Positions 1 to 10,084 of a stretch of 64,000 bases of DNA are shown here, in pieces. The stretch lies in the NCBI GenBank assembly GCA_013407085.1, contig JACCGJ010006017.1, positions 1 to 64,000 on the forward strand, in the 5' to 3' direction. Numbering within the stretch: the stretch's first letter is position 1; each line of letters starts with the position of its first letter. The stretch is from Atriophallophorus winterbourni. Taxonomy: Eukaryota; Platyhelminthes; Trematoda; Plagiorchiida; Microphallidae. The notes under the pieces were generated by a model. The model saw nothing but the letters and a program-made list of their open reading frames with translations, searched no databases and was not told the origin of the DNA. Made by a program: the position numbers and the translations under genes.

Positions 1-2
1 TT

Positions 3-521
3 ATGGAATATTTCATCCAAGCCTGGGCACCATGGCTGAGGAAGGATATCGAACTACTCGACAGGATTTATCATCGTGCTACAAAGTTGGTCTCCGGTAC
101 AGAAATTTGCCTTTCACAGAGCGAGTGTTAAAACTGAACCTACAAGATTTTACCCAACGGCGGATACGTAGTGACCTTATGTTGACCTTCAAAATCCTGC
201 ATTCTGTAAACCATCCCCTTAAACACTTGCTAAAGCCCAATGACCTTACTAGAACACGAACACATTCAAAGGCTTTAGGCATTCCGCATTCTCGATTGGA
301 TATACGTCGTAATTTTTTCTCCGTAAGAATTTGTTTCACTTGGAACTATTTGCCTGAAAAAATCACACGATCAGAATCTGTTGAGGTTTTCGCTTCCAAA
401 CTCGATGAGTTTATGACGAACCATGCGGTATGCAAATGTCCCTATTGATTTTTGAGATATTTTATATTTTTTATATATTTTTATATGTTCCATATACCTT
501 GTCATCCTATGGTTATTGTTA
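3..521 (+). pseudogene. CR1-like non-LTR RT, C-terminal fragment
   Basis: This is the last part of a reverse transcriptase of a CR1-like retrotransposon; its 5' part lies outside the window. From base 3 the frame reads MEYFIQAWAPWLRKDIELL and then IYHRATKLVSG, which matches the region after the RT thumb in the other copies here (for example YAVQAWSPWLQ at 16430). Near base 108 the reading moves to another frame, which stays open to 448 and contains a typical C-terminal block (RRIRSDLMLTFKILHSVNHP, then FTWNYLPEKI). The end is marked by the string CATCCTATGGTTATTGTTAAG near 500-520, shared with the 3' end of the CR1 copy at 61190-61210. The frameshift makes it non-functional. Confidence 0.8.
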
Positions 522-544
522 AGCTTAATGCTTTTTTCTACCAT

Positions 545-1850
545 AAAATTTTCTGAGTTCTGAGTTCTTTGAGTGAATTCGCATAGACCCAGACGTCGTA
601 TTCTTTTGGTGTACGGAACATTGCGAAGAACCATTATTAACTTTGTTGCTCGCTGATAGATTTTATCAAAGAGAGCAGCCAAGGCGAGCAGACATCTACG
701 GCATATTACATCGTAGGGAGAAGGTAGACGTTTATTAACCTTGGTACCGTCACCAGCGAGAAATTTCCAAATATTCTTCGAAAGATAACTAGTAAGCTGC
801 TGCCTTGTAGATATAAATTATGGCAGAGAAACGTGTTCTTCAGGTTTCCACTAATCCATACACCAACATCTGTTTCCAAGAAGCTCTATGCCGAGTATTC
901 AGTTCCCTATCGATATGTTCAAGGAATATTGTTGCCAAAGTGCTGCATCGTTCATTTCCGTATGTTGAATGTCATGTCATACATAGCTGCCCAATCTAAC
1001 GCGTTATCCAAATCCATTTACAGTTTCTCATAGTCATCTTACAAACAGATTCCTATCCGAATTTTTATATTATCCGCGAACTGGAATATTTTGGATCGTA
1101 TGAGGGGTGGTAATCGTTTATGCAAAAAAGAAAGCGAAGTGGGGCTAGCACGGATCCTTGTGGGACTCAGCTAGTGGTTTTCAACGTTTTCTTTAAATCT
1201 AGTGTGGTTATCTGACATGCATTCGCACACCCATTTGAGGAGTGGTTTACATATTTTCAAAAGTATCAGTTTTTGACGAAAAGATGGTTATTGGCTCTGC
1301 CAAAAGCTTTTAAAATATCTAAGTAGCAAAATTTTTTTATGCAACAGCAATTATCTATTTTTTCGGTTTATTCGATTAACGCTATAAGAATATTCGTTAC
1401 ACAAAAGCGATGAATTTGAAATTCATGGAGCGCTGACGAAAACAAATTACGCAATACAAATGGTGCCACCATTCTTTCTAAGACTGTACGCTCCATGTCC
1501 ATACCAATAACACGTAATAGTTTGACCTGACGATAATTTTCAGAGTCAGATCGGCAGCTGCCTTTGAAGATAGGTGTAATGACCCCGGACTTCAAATATT
1601 TTGGTACCACTCTTTTAAACAGGCTGGAAAGTGGTTCACAAAGCTGACGATGACAGAACCTGAGCACATCCGTTTTGATGCCATCCGCACCTCTGGATTT
1701 TCCTACATTAATTTTGAGCAATTGACTTGCGACAATCTCCGGATTTATCTCGATTCCTGAGTTGCTTGAATACTCACAACGTTCTACTGCAGTCTTAATC
1801 ACGAACACGTAAGAATGCAGAAACGAAAAATCATTTGTGTTTTCCAACGC
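545..1850 (-). pseudogene. Decayed CR1-like RT
   Basis: A reverse transcriptase remnant on the minus strand, lying tail to tail with the preceding fragment. Read on the minus strand, 1847-1368 is open and carries the N-terminal RT block (GADGIKTDVL, then LKSGVITPIFKG and NYRQVKLL). Near 1170 there is a VPQGSVLA block with an in-frame stop just before it. Near 850 comes GVWISGNLK. At 682-552 comes IYQRATKLIMVL. The blocks are in the correct order but in several frames, so this is a single old copy with multiple frameshifts and stops, and no product is expected. Confidence 0.75.
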
Positions 1851-3478
1851 GGCTTCAGTGATTTTCTCACCATTCTGGATGGAAAATCACTAAATTCGAC
1901 TTTTTCTTTCCCGGTCATGATCTTTTATAATTACTTTGAGTTGCGTTCCATTTTAATAGCAGTATTAACTGGTGCGTTCTCAGCACGATCACAAGCAGTA
2001 GAAATACGTAACCGAAACACTGAATATTAAATACGCCATACTTGTGAATGCTTTTAGGCTTTTAGACTTTCCCAAGTCTAAAAGCCGCGCATAAGCACTG
2101 GTTTTGTCGAGCGAGCGATGATGAATGGCGTGAACGTGGTAAAATATGGGTAATCACGAATAACAGCAAAATCAAAATTGAATCATGCAATACGTTTGGG
2201 TAGTTGATCGCACGATGTTGAATATATAACCATTCGATGTGAATAATAAGATCTTTTCGAGGACGTTAATCCCTCTGAGGACTCGAAGAGTATTAACAAC
2301 ATTGCACGTATTACTGAATACCGTTACGAAATTGGTATATGCAGCAAGCTGGGTATAAAATATCTGCGTAAGTGTAGGTGCAAGAACAGTATATCTTGAT
2401 AATCTGGAGCTGAAATTAATGCGACCGCACTAATAATCATAAATGAAACAAAAATGCTTTGTTACGGCTCAAATCCAGGTCACTTCTGGTGAGCCGTATT
2501 TATAGGTCTCTCATTATGTTCCACCTAAGAGACGATTAGTTCTGAGCATATCTTACTTGTGGCTTTGTTCAATCACAAAACATTTTAGTGGTTGACATGG
2601 AGAAATACTGGTATCATGCTCAACATGCATAGGTTAACTGAAAGAAAACTTTTTCATTTCAAACTTCGAGCTTCAGAATTGCAGTTATTTTTATTCTTAT
2701 TATATATTTGAATTCGGTGTAGATGTTAAAGAAACTACTCGTAATTTAATAATTTTAGCATTCTTGAAAATCCCGCAACGGCAAAGATGGCAACATCGTA
2801 GTTTAAATGTTCAGTCAGTTGTTTGCATATAAAAATGTACAGACATTCCACTTGAATCTCTAATCTCTAGTTTTTCTCTATTTGCTAGTTGTTATTAGTA
2901 TTTTCTCACTTAATTCAGGAAATACAATGTTTTGGAGCACGGACATGAGAAAATTTCTCCAGCTTAGTTTCCTGAACTGACCATGAAATCAGATGCAGCC
3001 TACTAGCGAACTAACTTGAAAAGAGCAATTTGAATTCGAAAAGACTGCCGAGGGCAACCAAAACGTTTCTATTTATACGAGTAAATCTCCGGGTACGGTG
3101 ATCCTCATCAATCATCGCATCGATTTCAGGATGGTACTATTTCGTGCACAAATTCCATTATCGGTTTATGGCTGTTGGGTAGGAGACTATAACAAATGTG
3201 TTTTACTGGACCTGAAAACAATTGACCTTGTCATTTTCCCGTGCACACATGCTACGTGACTATGCTTCTGTACCGTTGTACACGATTTGGCTACCGCGAT
3301 GCAATCTTCATTATCCTGTGCATTTTCTTCGAACTTCGTGTGACGTTATTGTAATACTCAGTCTACTACAAAATTGGTGAAACAATGTGATAAACGCACC
3401 CTTCTTTTACTACAAATTGGTGAGTCCTATGTACACGTATACCGCGCGTTGATATTTAGATATTTATAACTCGAACAA
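1851..3478. other. Non-coding stretch, no gene recognised
   Basis: AT-rich sequence without a convincing coding frame on either strand. The only open frame of note (1815-2030) resembles nothing I know. The main structured site is a perfect hairpin at 2057-2086, listed separately. A weaker interrupted inverted repeat (GGCTCA...TGAGCC) lies at 2466-2495. Confidence 0.5.
2057..2086. repeat. Perfect 13-bp hairpin
   Basis: GGCTTTTAGACTT at 2057-2069 is followed by the loop TCCC and the exact reverse complement AAGTCTAAAAGCC at 2074-2086. The structure stands alone in non-coding DNA; it could be a fold-back transposon end or chance. Confidence 0.6.
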
Positions 3479-3841
3479 GTGTTTACGAAAGAAAGAATAC
3501 CCAACTTAACTGAAGAATATGAAGACAACGCTTCCAGTTACTTCTTGGCTTGCAAGTTCGAACAACTAGTTCACTGGACTTTCACCTCTGGAAAAGTGAG
3601 AATAGCCCTCATCGAGAAACCAGAAATCACACAACACCTTGAAGACCAATTACCACGTCAGGCAACCTCAAGGTGTATTTATCAATTCAGCTGCTACTGT
3701 GTAGCAGGATACCTCGGGCGTACGATACGGAAACTGGTAATGTGGATGTTTAAACATCACCGTATTTATTTAAGCAAAGGTTGTTTTAAGATGGTGCATA
3801 GTTTTAGTCTAGCTCATCCAATTGTCACGGGCATTGAGTAA
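3479..3841 (+). pseudogene. Penelope-like GIY-YIG endonuclease remnant
   Basis: The frame encodes RCIYQFSCYCVAGYLGRTIR, which resembles the start of a GIY-YIG nuclease domain as found at the C terminus of Penelope-like elements (compare YKISCRDCEKNYVGQTGR in the intact element at about 31400). The rest of the frame is weakly conserved and the RT part is missing. The following bases (3890-3990) resemble the element's terminal repeat in reverse orientation, which supports a PLE origin. An old, non-functional copy. Confidence 0.5.
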
Positions 3842-3889
3842 AGCATGAAAAGGCTATCTCAATTGTCTACACGGTTCATTACAACGTGT

Positions 3890-3990
3890 AGTTCATAGTT
3901 GTTCTCCAAGCTCGTATGGTTGATTGCGGACGTTTCGTCATCAAACTAGATGACATCATCAGCGAAACGTCTTTACAACGTCTGCCAGAG
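3890..3990 (-). repeat. PLE terminal-repeat core
   Basis: Read on the minus strand this matches the non-coding tail of the intact PLE at 29275-29340 and 31815-31880: CTGATGATGTCATCTAG, then TGATGACGAAACGTC, then an AGCTTGG/AGCTCGG block. GACGTTTCG and CGAAACGTC make the core imperfectly palindromic. This identifies a second, diverged PLE copy. Confidence 0.6.
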
Positions 3991-4757
3991 AGTTGACTGG
4001 AACATCTTGCTAATAGCTGAGTCGATTGTAATTAAATTAATTAAATCAAACCTATCCGTTCAAAAATGGCCAGATTGTGATCTTTTGTTACGCTATCCAA
4101 CATCTGAATCGATCAAATAATCACCAATTCGTTGGTGGGGCATGTGTAATGGTAATGCATGCAATTGAGCTTTTTTCATGGTCATGCGTTCAAAAACTGT
4201 CTACATGAGTGTGGGATCAGATGATCTAAAAGGTTGGTCGTACAATACTCATCCAACAGTGGCATACAATCGCAACATGTTTACCATTCTTTCAATGTTT
4301 CAAACACAAGCGAATCCTGATCCTACTGGTAATACATTGTGAGTGCAAACATCACGAAACCGGTCTTGTGGAATGTGTTATGGAAATGCATGAAAATGAG
4401 CTTATTTGTTCATAGTCATTGGTTCAAACCATGTCACCATGATTGTGGGCTCATGTGATTAAAAGTGTTGGTTGCCAAACATTATCCAACAGTGACATAC
4501 AAGCGCAACTTGTTTAACATTCGTCCACTATTAAGAGTACAATCCAATCCAGAGTGATTCCATTGTCCCTATCTGATAAGTGTAAACACAATAAAAACGC
4601 TCGTGGGTTGTGTGTGATGGAAATGCATGAGTCTCGGCTCATGTAGTTTTACAGGTTGATGGTCTCAAACTTATCCCACAGTAGCGAACAAGTGTAACAT
4701 TTTTACAAATCATCCTCGTCTACTAGCGCATGCGGATCTTGATTCTACCGACCGTAC

Positions 4758-4790
4758 CTGATGAGTAAAAACAGAACGAAAACGGCCGTA
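4758..4790 (+). ncRNA. Hammerhead ribozyme, degenerate
   Basis: CTGATGA at 4758-4764 is followed by a weakened stem II (GTAA, loop, GAAC) and GAAAA. The invariant first core strand is intact, but stem II keeps only two pairs, so activity is doubtful. Confidence 0.45.
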
Positions 4791-5104
4791 AGGTGTGTGT
4801 GATGGAAATAAACGCAAATATGATTTTTTCTAAAGGTAATCGGTTCAAACCTTATTTACATGAATGTGAGCTCTTGTGGTAGAAAAGGTTGGTTGTATCA
4901 AATTATGCAACAGTTGCATGCAAGAGCAACTCGATTATTCCACCGTTTCAAGCGCACGCGGATCCTCATCCTGCTGTCCCTACAGCAAACAGCAAAGAGC
5001 ACGAAACCGGTTTTGTAGTGTGTGATGGAAATGTATGCAAATAAGCTTTTCATTGGCATGCTTTCAAGCATTGTCTACATGAGTGTGGGCTAATGTCATC
5101 ACAG

Positions 5105-5290
5105 ACAGCATTATACTGGTAGCACGTACCGAATGCTGAACTGCCACACAAATACGAAACAGTAAAATCCTAAAAGATGGGGAAGGGTGGGACTTAAATA
5201 GCTACGGATTCTATAGAAAAGTAAGCACAAACAAACTGGGAAGAGGTGCCTGAACCTCGAATGGAACAAGTTAATGTGATTGAAAATGTT
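5105..5290 (+). repeat. SINE-like insertion in the array
   Basis: Interrupts the periodicity of the ribozyme array (unit spacing rises to about 405 bp here). It matches 13438-13615: a GGTAGCA/GGCAGCA start, ACCGAATG, ACGAAA, AAATCCTA, GGGGAAGGGTGGGA/GGAAAGGGTTGGAA, and an ending GAGGTGCCT with CACGAACGGAACA or CTCGAATGGAACA. The ACTAGGACGAAA block of the second copy recalls the 3' half of the schistosome Sm-alpha hammerhead; that link is inference. Confidence 0.45.
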
Positions 5291-5390
5291 GGTCGTACCA
5301 ACCTTACTCAATAGTGGCATACAAGCGCAACTTGTTCTCACTTCTTCTTCTGCTATAAGCGCATGCGTATCCTGATCCTACTGTCCCTTC

Positions 5391-5424
5391 CTGATGATTG
5401 CAAACAGTACGAAACCGGTCGTGG
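5391..5424 (+). ncRNA. Hammerhead ribozyme, best copy in the array
   Basis: CTGATGA (5391-5397), a loop AAACA, GAAAC (5411-5415) and CGGTC (5416-5420) keep the catalytic core and predicted cleavage after GGTC. Stem II reads TTGC against GTAC, losing one pair and leaving a wobble compared with the GTGC/GCAC of intact relatives. The ACCGGT palindrome that forms a very short stem III is present. Confidence 0.6.
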
Positions 5425-6329
5425 TTTGTGTGTGTGATGGAGATGTATGCAAATGAGCTTTTATATTCATGGTCATGGGTTTTAAACCCAGTCTACATGA
5501 GTGGGGGCTCATGTGATTGAACATGCTGGTCGTACCAACCTTACCCACCAGTGGCATACGAGCGTAAATTGTTTACAATTCTTGCCCTGATATAAGCGCA
5601 TGCGGATCATTATACTACGATTCCTACTTGTTGATTGCGAACAACACAAATCCGATCGTCCGGTGTGTGTGGTTGGAATGCATGCGAATGTGCTTATTAC
5701 TTCACGGTCATTTGTTCAAACACTGTCTACATGAGTGTGGTCTCATGTTATTAAATATTTTGTTTATCCCAAACTTATTCAACAATAGGTTACTTGCGCA
5801 ACTTGTTTACCATTATTCCTCTGCTACAAGCGCAAGAGGATACTGATCCTACTGTCCCTACCCGCTAAGCGCAAACTGCACTAAAGCGATCTTGCGTTTT
5901 GTTTTATGAAAATGCATGCACATAAGCTTTTTGTTCATTGTCATTGGTTCAAACGCAATCTACATTATTGCAGGGGCAAGTGATTGAACAGGTTGGTCGC
6001 ACAGTGACATACAATCGCAACTTGTTTTCCATTCTTCCACTGTCTCAAGCGCAAGCGGATCCTGATCAAACTTTAGCTATCTCAGGAGTGCAAACGTAAC
6101 CAGTCTTTGAGTTTGTATGATGGAAATGAAAGCAAATGTGCTTTTTTAATGAAGGTAATCTATTCAAACCATGTCTACATGATTGTGGACTCATTTGATT
6201 GAACAGGTTGTTCGCCCAACCTTATGCAAAAGTGGCATACAAGCGCATCTTCTTTACCATTCTTCCACTGTTTCTCCTGAAGCACGCTTTTGGAACGTGA
6301 ACAGAAGGCATTTACCTACGCACGCGAAG

Positions 6330-7385
6330 TGATGGCAAGCTTTTCAACATGAACTTGTTGAGATCTTAGACCAAGTCAAGGGATGTGATAATCCGTGACC
6401 TGTTTGCCGACGATGCAGCCATTATTTTTTACTCACAAGAACACCTCCAGTCGCTAATGCACTGTTTTTCGTCTGCGTGTAAAGACTTTGGGCTAACAAT
6501 CAGCATGAGCAGAACCAAAGTCCTTTATCACGGGATTTTCACGACTTCAATAATCACTGTTAGAAACTGTCAGCTTAAACCAGTACATCATTTCACATTT
6601 CTTGGTTCAACCATTGCAGTTAACCTCTCGCTACACACGGAAATTGATAAGCGGAATTGTTGAGCAGCTGTCATTTTGTCTCAATTGCACTTTCGTGTTT
6701 GAGTCAACCGCAAGTTGAATGTAAAGACAAAGATTATGGTATGTGCGTGCGTGCTTATTGAATGCTTTACTGTAGGGGCTGTAACATGGACCGTCCTCCC
6801 AAGACACGAACGGAAGCTGAATGCTATTCATTTAAGTAGCATCAGCCGTATCTTGAACATATCGTGAATGGAATAAGTGAGTATTGCTGAAGTGCTTTCA
6901 AAAGCTGGTCCACAGAGCATGTTCACCTTCTTACGACAGCGCCGCCAGCGGTGGCGGTCTTCAGAATGGAAAATGGTCGTATTCCGAAAGATCTACTCCA
7001 AGGTGAGTTGAAATCAGGAAGTCGACTATTAGGTAGAACTCAGTTGCGGTACAAAGACGTTTGCGAAAGAGATATGAAAGCTCTAGGCATTGACCACGCG
7101 AGCTGGGAAGAACTTGCTCTTGACCGCTCACATTGGAGGCATTGTTTAAAGCGTGGTCTGCAAGCTGTGGCGGAGCAGATACAACTTTCAACTGCTGAAC
7201 GAAGATCACGCCGCCGACGTTCAACTGACGCCGATCGACCGAGTACTACCTATCGCTGTGATCGCTGCGGGAGAGATTTTTCCTCCCGAATCGAAAAGCT
7301 GTGGAACGTGAAAAATCATGCGATTGTGATGTACATCCATGGTCGTCATCGGCCGAAGGAGGCCAACATCAAATTTGAATCATAA
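6330..7385 (+). pseudogene. Non-LTR RT fragment with C-terminal zinc finger
   Basis: The 3' part of a non-LTR retrotransposon RT. At 6385 the frame reads IIRDLFADDAAIIF, containing the catalytic DD of motif C, then KDFGLTISMSRTKVL (motif D region) and HHFTFLGSTI. Stops break it near 6663 and again before 6850. The frame 6951-7385 carries the conserved tail RMENGRIPKDLLQGEL, RYKDVCERDMKALGID and a C2H2-like YRCDRCGRDFSSRIEKL. This tail architecture is typical of a flatworm RT family distinct from the CR1 copies elsewhere in the window. Multiple stops make it a pseudogene; the 5' two-thirds of the element are missing. Confidence 0.75.
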
Positions 7386-9653
7386 ACAATAGATTTATTA
7401 ATAAATGTAGATCGTGCATGATACGGAAACCAAATCTCACCATTGAAAATACAAATTGCGCGAACGAGCCATCACGATATGATCGGATTATACTCGTCTC
7501 TGATCCACATGACAACTAGTTTCCGACACCCATCTCATTATTAGTGCTCTTCTGAAATAATCGAATCCCGTATATCTTTAACTTCCAAATCACACTGTAT
7601 TCACTGATCTCTTTAACGCGTTGAATTCAAACGTGAAAATTTGCCCAGGCATTTATCATTTCGTCACAAACTGACCCCACTAAATTGATCCCGCCATATT
7701 GGTCTAAATACTTGATCACGTGTCAGCATGTGGAAACTCGCAGAAGGTTAACCAAACCATACATTGACGGGGACGTTACTATATCTAAGCTAAAATACCA
7801 TCAACTAATCTTACTAGCCGCTGAAATGAAAATTGTTTATCTACGTTCGATTTGAACATCGATCTCAACATTATTTGTGGGAGCATATCATACTCAAACG
7901 TTCATCCCATATATTTCATCCAACGAAAAACATAGATTTCGACAAATTTAGTGTTGCGTTCCCACCCCCACACTTTTGACTAGTTTCTCGTAAACCATCT
8001 CTGCTCCTTTCCTGACAGTCCTATTATGTTTTGTCTATGTCGGATTTGCTTGTCGTGTTCCCAAAAGTGCGTTTCAACTTACTGGGTACAATGATATTTC
8101 TCTAGGCATAACCGCGTATGTTTGATAGCGAATCTAGTAGGTCCGACTTTCATTTCAATCAATATGTTGCATTTTGGTTTAGTTTAAATTTGGTGTGCAC
8201 AATCATCATCACACTATTCTCTTAAATCTTGCTTACGTAACTCTCAAGGTCAAATCTTTTCCCGTCAAGACTTTTCCGTAACACTATGCTGGCATCAAGG
8301 GACCAATACAACGCAATTTTTAGTGCAAATTCCCATTCTTCTATGCACTGCATGAAGTATTTGATTCTTCTAATTCAACTGTTCACCTTAAAGTTGCCAG
8401 TACGCAGCAACGGACTTTAACCGATTGCACTCAAATTTCCTTGCATTATGAATACACGATCGGTCCCAAACATATTCCAATCGATTGCTGGTTACGTGTA
8501 ATTTCGTCGGAGATCACATAAAATGTGTTTTGGAATGAAACCAACAGAAACAATTTGCTGTAACGCAATACATCATTTCTGAGAAAGTTTGTGACAAAAA
8601 TATGATAATAGTGTTTGGCTAATGCTAATTTATGGGATTATATTTAAACAATTCTTTAACGTGGGAATCAATCCAAAAAGATTCACACATGTTGAGGCTA
8701 CACCCTAAACTCCCTAAAATTTTAATAAAAAATTAAACGAAGATGATGAGGGCATTGATTTTTAAATGAGATAATAAGTAAAGTATAGTTTTCTTAATGA
8801 TCACCCTAGGCGCACGGGTTCAAACGAAAAATGGTACAAGATATCAATGTTTTGCATGTAGTTCCATTACAAATTCGTGCTGTAGGCTCTCATGAGGTAA
8901 GGACAGGATCAGAATCGCATGTCATGGATCAGAAAGATAATTTAAAGATCCGTTGATTGATCTTAGTTTATATCAATACCAAACTTGATGGCATACGGTG
9001 CGTGAGTACTAAATGTCGTAACAGCAATTTCTGGGGGAAAACACAAAATGAAGAACGATTCAAGTGTTGAACATATCGTCAATGACTAAAATCAAAGAAC
9101 GTTGGGGTGCTGTTCCATGAGAATCTACGGAGCTTGAACAAATATATTGAGACTGCTTTGTCTACACTGGCTGGTCAAGCCTATGTCGATTTTTAAGAGA
9201 TATATCAAAAATTTGAGTCACTTGGTCGACATATGTGTAGGCTGCGCTTATAGTACAAATACATTGGTTGATATTACATAGGTGTTCGCGAGGTTAACTC
9301 TCCTCCGTCAATGAACAAGTTTTTATACGTTTTTCTCATGCACGAAGTCAACGATTCACAGGCAGAAAAGGAGACATCCGGTTTCGATAACGATTCCGTG
9401 AATAAGCTTCAAAATGTTCAGTTCTTTATATAATTCATCGTCAGAGACTGCTGAAAGTCACAGTTCTAAAGAAATATTGTATAGAAGGCATAGTATTTTT
9501 GTGAGATTAAGTATATTTTATCGATTATGTGCAAGCCCAGCCAAATTTCCTCCATGTGTCGCATTCAAAAAACCATTCAATATGATCACGAGACCGTATC
9601 GAACACATTTTCAAACGAACTGACCAGGCAAACACGTAATCATATATCTAAAC
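7386..9653. other. Upstream region of the host gene, no feature recognised
   Basis: AT-rich non-coding sequence. No convincing coding frame, tRNA or transposon protein is visible on either strand. The promoter and 5' UTR of the gene starting at 9654 should lie at its right end, but I cannot point to a specific TATA box or trans-splice acceptor. The open frames at 9414-9721 overlap each other and show no recognisable product. Confidence 0.5.
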
Positions 9654-10084
9654 ATGTGGCGAATTATACTTGCGTTCTGTATTCTGCTACTCCGATGCTC
9701 CTGCTTTGTTTACTTTATTGAACAAGAGAATTGGGGGATCGATGTATTTTGGCGATGCAGGGGTACACCAGAACTAAAAGCGCAACGTGTGTTCCTGCTG
9801 GAAGAGGCCGTGGCTACATATTACGAAACCTTGATGGGAGGTCGATTTCAAGAAGACAAGCAACTTGATCTTGTCGTTCCACCCGCAAGTGTGCTGGGGT
9901 CCCCGTTATATTTGGAATTAATAGACATGGTTTTACAAACTGAGGAAGAAAATTTCGGCAATCAGTTATACATGAAGATGAATTGTGAGCTGTTCAACAA
10001 TAAAGAGTGGGTGAGGGATATATTCAATCGACCACTCGCTAGAAATACCGTGACCGTACGAGCTATCCTGGATATTATTTACCG
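9654..10084 (+). CDS. Exon 1: signal peptide and N-terminal region
   Basis: Starts at ATG in the context AAACATG and encodes MWRIILAFCILLLRCSCF, a clear signal peptide hydrophobic core after one arginine. The rest (about residues 25-143) is acidic, with LLEEAVATYYETLMGG and VLQTEEENFGNQLYMKMNC; I recognise no domain. The exon ends TTTACCG before the donor GTAAGT at 10085, a near-perfect consensus, splitting codon 144 after two bases. Without splicing the frame would stop immediately at 10086-10088, which supports the junction. Confidence 0.8.

Larger units (their letters stand above)
4120..6275 (+). repeat. Tandem array of ~230-bp hammerhead repeats
   Basis: About nine diverged units follow each other head to tail at spacings of roughly 180-240 bp. 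Each contains the same blocks in order: GGTTGGTCGTACCAACCTTA, GTGGCATACAAGCGCAACTTG, GCGCATGCGGATCCTGATCC, a hammerhead-like core, TGTGTGATGGAAATGCATGC, and a block around CATGAGTGTGGGCTCATGTG. Core positions are 4338, 4573, 4758, 4984, 5391, 5628, 5871 and 6081. Most cores carry base changes (for example CTGATAA at 4573, TTGTTGA at 5628). The 5105-5290 part is a different repeat inserted in the array. The pattern matches what is known for small hammerhead-bearing repeats (retrozymes and related satellites). Confidence 0.8.

Noticed and set aside
2466..2495. tRNA-like GGCTCAAATCC with inverted repeat
   Set aside because: It resembles a T arm only; no acceptor, D or anticodon arm can be folded around it.
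4120..6275. CRISPR-like array
   Set aside because: Units are ~230 bp, diverged and internally repetitive without short identical repeats and unique spacers; the context is eukaryotic.
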